A stretch of 64,000 nt of DNA from NCBI GenBank assembly GCA_944989445.1, contig CALYLW010000573.1, forward strand, positions 182,825-246,824. Reading direction: 5' to 3'. Below are positions 58,401 to 61,400 of the stretch, piece after piece. Position numbers and translations under genes: made by a program. The notes beneath the pieces were generated by a model, which was not told the DNA's origin, ran no database searches, and worked only from the letters and a program-made list of their open reading frames with translations. The DNA comes from Ampullaceana balthica (Eukaryota > Mollusca > Gastropoda > Lymnaeidae). Position 1 is the first letter of the stretch. Every line of letters begins with the position of its first letter.

Positions 58401-61400
58401 TTTATCATTCAAATAAATTCCTCCAAAGAAACTAAATTAAGTTTCTAGCTAAGTAAGATATGATGATTTAAACTCGTAACATTTACTCCATGTTTATGTA
58501 TAAAAACACTTCTTACTGTCACTGCCAGATTTCAAACTTGTTTGCAAGAGATGAAATAGATGAGATTTTAGGGGAATTAATCGCCCCCATGAAGAAGGAG
58601 TTCCCCAAAAGGCCGCCCACACAAGAGGTTTTGTATGAGTACTTCATGACACGAGCACGAGCAAATCTGCACACCGTACTCAGCTTCTCCCCTGTAAGTG
58701 CATTCAATTGACCCCTTTTACGGGAACTCTTCTTTTTTTCACCTTAATCAAAATCACTTTGTCACTTGACAGAAAACATTTATAGATCTGTGTATATGAT
58801 AAGTTGATAATATCAAATTTATATTTTTACAATGTCAGTGTACAAAAATGATTCATTACCATGTAGGACTTCAAATAATTCCTCACAATATTTGTCATTC
58901 AATTCACTAATATTAATTTGAAACAACTGTGTCTGTAAATTATTTCAATTGAACATTTGACTGGAAATATATTTCTAATAAATACTTTTTATCTGTTTCT
59001 AATAAAGAAGTTTACCTGTTTAAATCATGCTGAGAAAAATCTTAGTTTGTGTTAATAATTTTACTGCATAGATTAGGAGTTTGTTTTGATATTTACTGCA
59101 TAATTTAGTAGTTTACTAATAGTAATAGTAATAGATTTCATCACATTTTTTGGTAATTGACTGCATAATTTAGTAGTTTGCTAAAAGATTTCATCACATT
59201 TTTAGGTAGGCAACAAATTTCGCATGCGCTCACTGAAATTTCCGGGTCTGATTTCTGGATGCACCATGGACTGGTTCAGTAGATGGCCACGTGATGCCCT
59301 GGTTGCCGTGGCAACTCATTTTCTAGGACCATTTCAGATGGAGGCCACCAATGACGTCAAAGGCAATCTGATTGAACTGATGGGTGTGGTACATGATGGT
59401 GTAGCTCTGGTCTGTTTAGAATATTTTGAAAGGTGTGTGTCATAAATTATCATATCACTGTAGTTTCATTAACTAATAAACGCCTTTTGATTTGGCAACT
59501 TAATTTTTTTTCTTAAACATAAGTACCAAATCAAAGGAATGTTTTCAAAGTAAATCCTGAAAAAATGTAAATTGTGATGTATGACAATGTAGCTTTTCTT
59601 TAAATATAGTGACATGCTTATATAATCTGTCTCCAATTATTAACTTTATAATTTTCAGTAAAAAAAAACATTTTCACAGAAGCATTTTATTTAAACGGAA
59701 GTAAAAAATTTTGTAGAAGCAGTTCATTATTACAACAAATAAGTTTTTTCGCAACATGCCTTTGTTGTTTTGTTGTTTTTTCCCCCAAGATTTCGGCGGC
59801 AGGCTAATGTAACCCCAAAGTCCTACCTATCGTTTTTAGAAGGATACAAAGCTCTCTACAAATTGAAGGTTTGAAATGTATTGCATGGCTGCCTTAAATA
59901 TCCAGCTTAATTCTGAACATATTTTTCTTTTGAAATATAATTACCTGTATCTCAGTGCACTTGTGTTGTGACACAAGAGAAATAGTGTAGATAAAACAAT
60001 CTTGTTTAGGTTTCATTAGTAAAGATGTTTTTTTTTATTTATCACTTATTTCTTATTTTCATTGAAGCTCAAAAAAAAAGTTATCTTTATTTCTTTTCAT
60101 TTCTCTGATACCTATTGTTTGTTTTTAATGCATGCATAGACATTACTGATATCTCAGAATATTTTTTTTTAGGTGAGTGAATTACAAGAACTAGAGAGGA
60201 AAATGAATGTGGGTTTAGAAAAACTAGCAGAGGCCGCTGAATCCGTGGATTCATTGAGCAAGGAACTCATTATCAAGGAGAAGGATCTGGAGGTGGCCAA
60301 TAAGGCAGCAGACAAGGTAGGAATAACAGACTATGATAGATGATAGACAAATTGTGACTAACAGACTAATGCTAGATGATAAAACAGCAGACAAGGTAGG
60401 AATAACAGACTATGATAGATGATAGACAAATTGTGACTAACAGACTAATGCTAGATGATAAAACAGGACTAGCAGATATTAGACATGATACAACTAAACA
60501 AGTAATGTAACAGTCTGTTTAGAGTTGGTTGAGAATTAATCATTGCAATTCATCTAAGAATGGCTCAAAATTGTACACTAATAAAAATCTCTACTCTAAA
60601 TTTAAAAAAAAAGATTGTAGCTGAAGTAGCTGTCATGGCAGAAGCTGCAGAGAAGGTTAAGGCCTCTGTTCAAAAGGTCAAGGACAGAGCACAGGGCATT
60701 GTGGATGAGATTGCTGCAGACAAAGCAGTGGCTGAGGTCAAACTTGAGGCAGCAAAGCCAGCTCTACAAGCGGCAGAGGATGCTCTCAAAGTGAGAACTT
60801 ACTTTACATGAAAGAATTGTTACTGAATTTTAGAGGGGGGGGGGCGGACCATCACAAGCTTTTATGTCAGTGTTTGAATGTGTGTGAAACCAAGAACGTT
60901 TGACTGTCCTGCGAGGCCAATACATCTAGGTCATTCTTTAGGTTTCTTTTTAGAAAAAATAATTTTTATTTTGATGAAATTTTGGGAGACCCTTACTCCC
61001 CAGCAAAAACTGTGACAAGCAATAACAAATTGATTTCCCTGATTGAATGGGACTCTTGGATGGCAGCTCATCTAATATAACATGTTTGAGATTGTACACA
61101 ATTCAAATTTGGATACTGCTGTGATGTGGAATGTATGCCGAACAGACACACTAATACACTGCAGGTCATCTACTGCAAGCTGATTTATTTCCCCTCACTT
61201 TGACCGAGTTGTGCAGAGAATTCACATAGAGTGTGAGGCTGATAAATGGAGCAGCTTTCCCTAACTTAAAAAAAAATGCAAGTCAAGACTGATGCTCTAG
61301 TCTAATATTGATATCTTCATTAATCTAAAATAATACAGTGGTCATTTTGTTCAAAGCAAATTATGGTCATTTCTGCTTAAGTAAAATATTGTTGAGGTCA

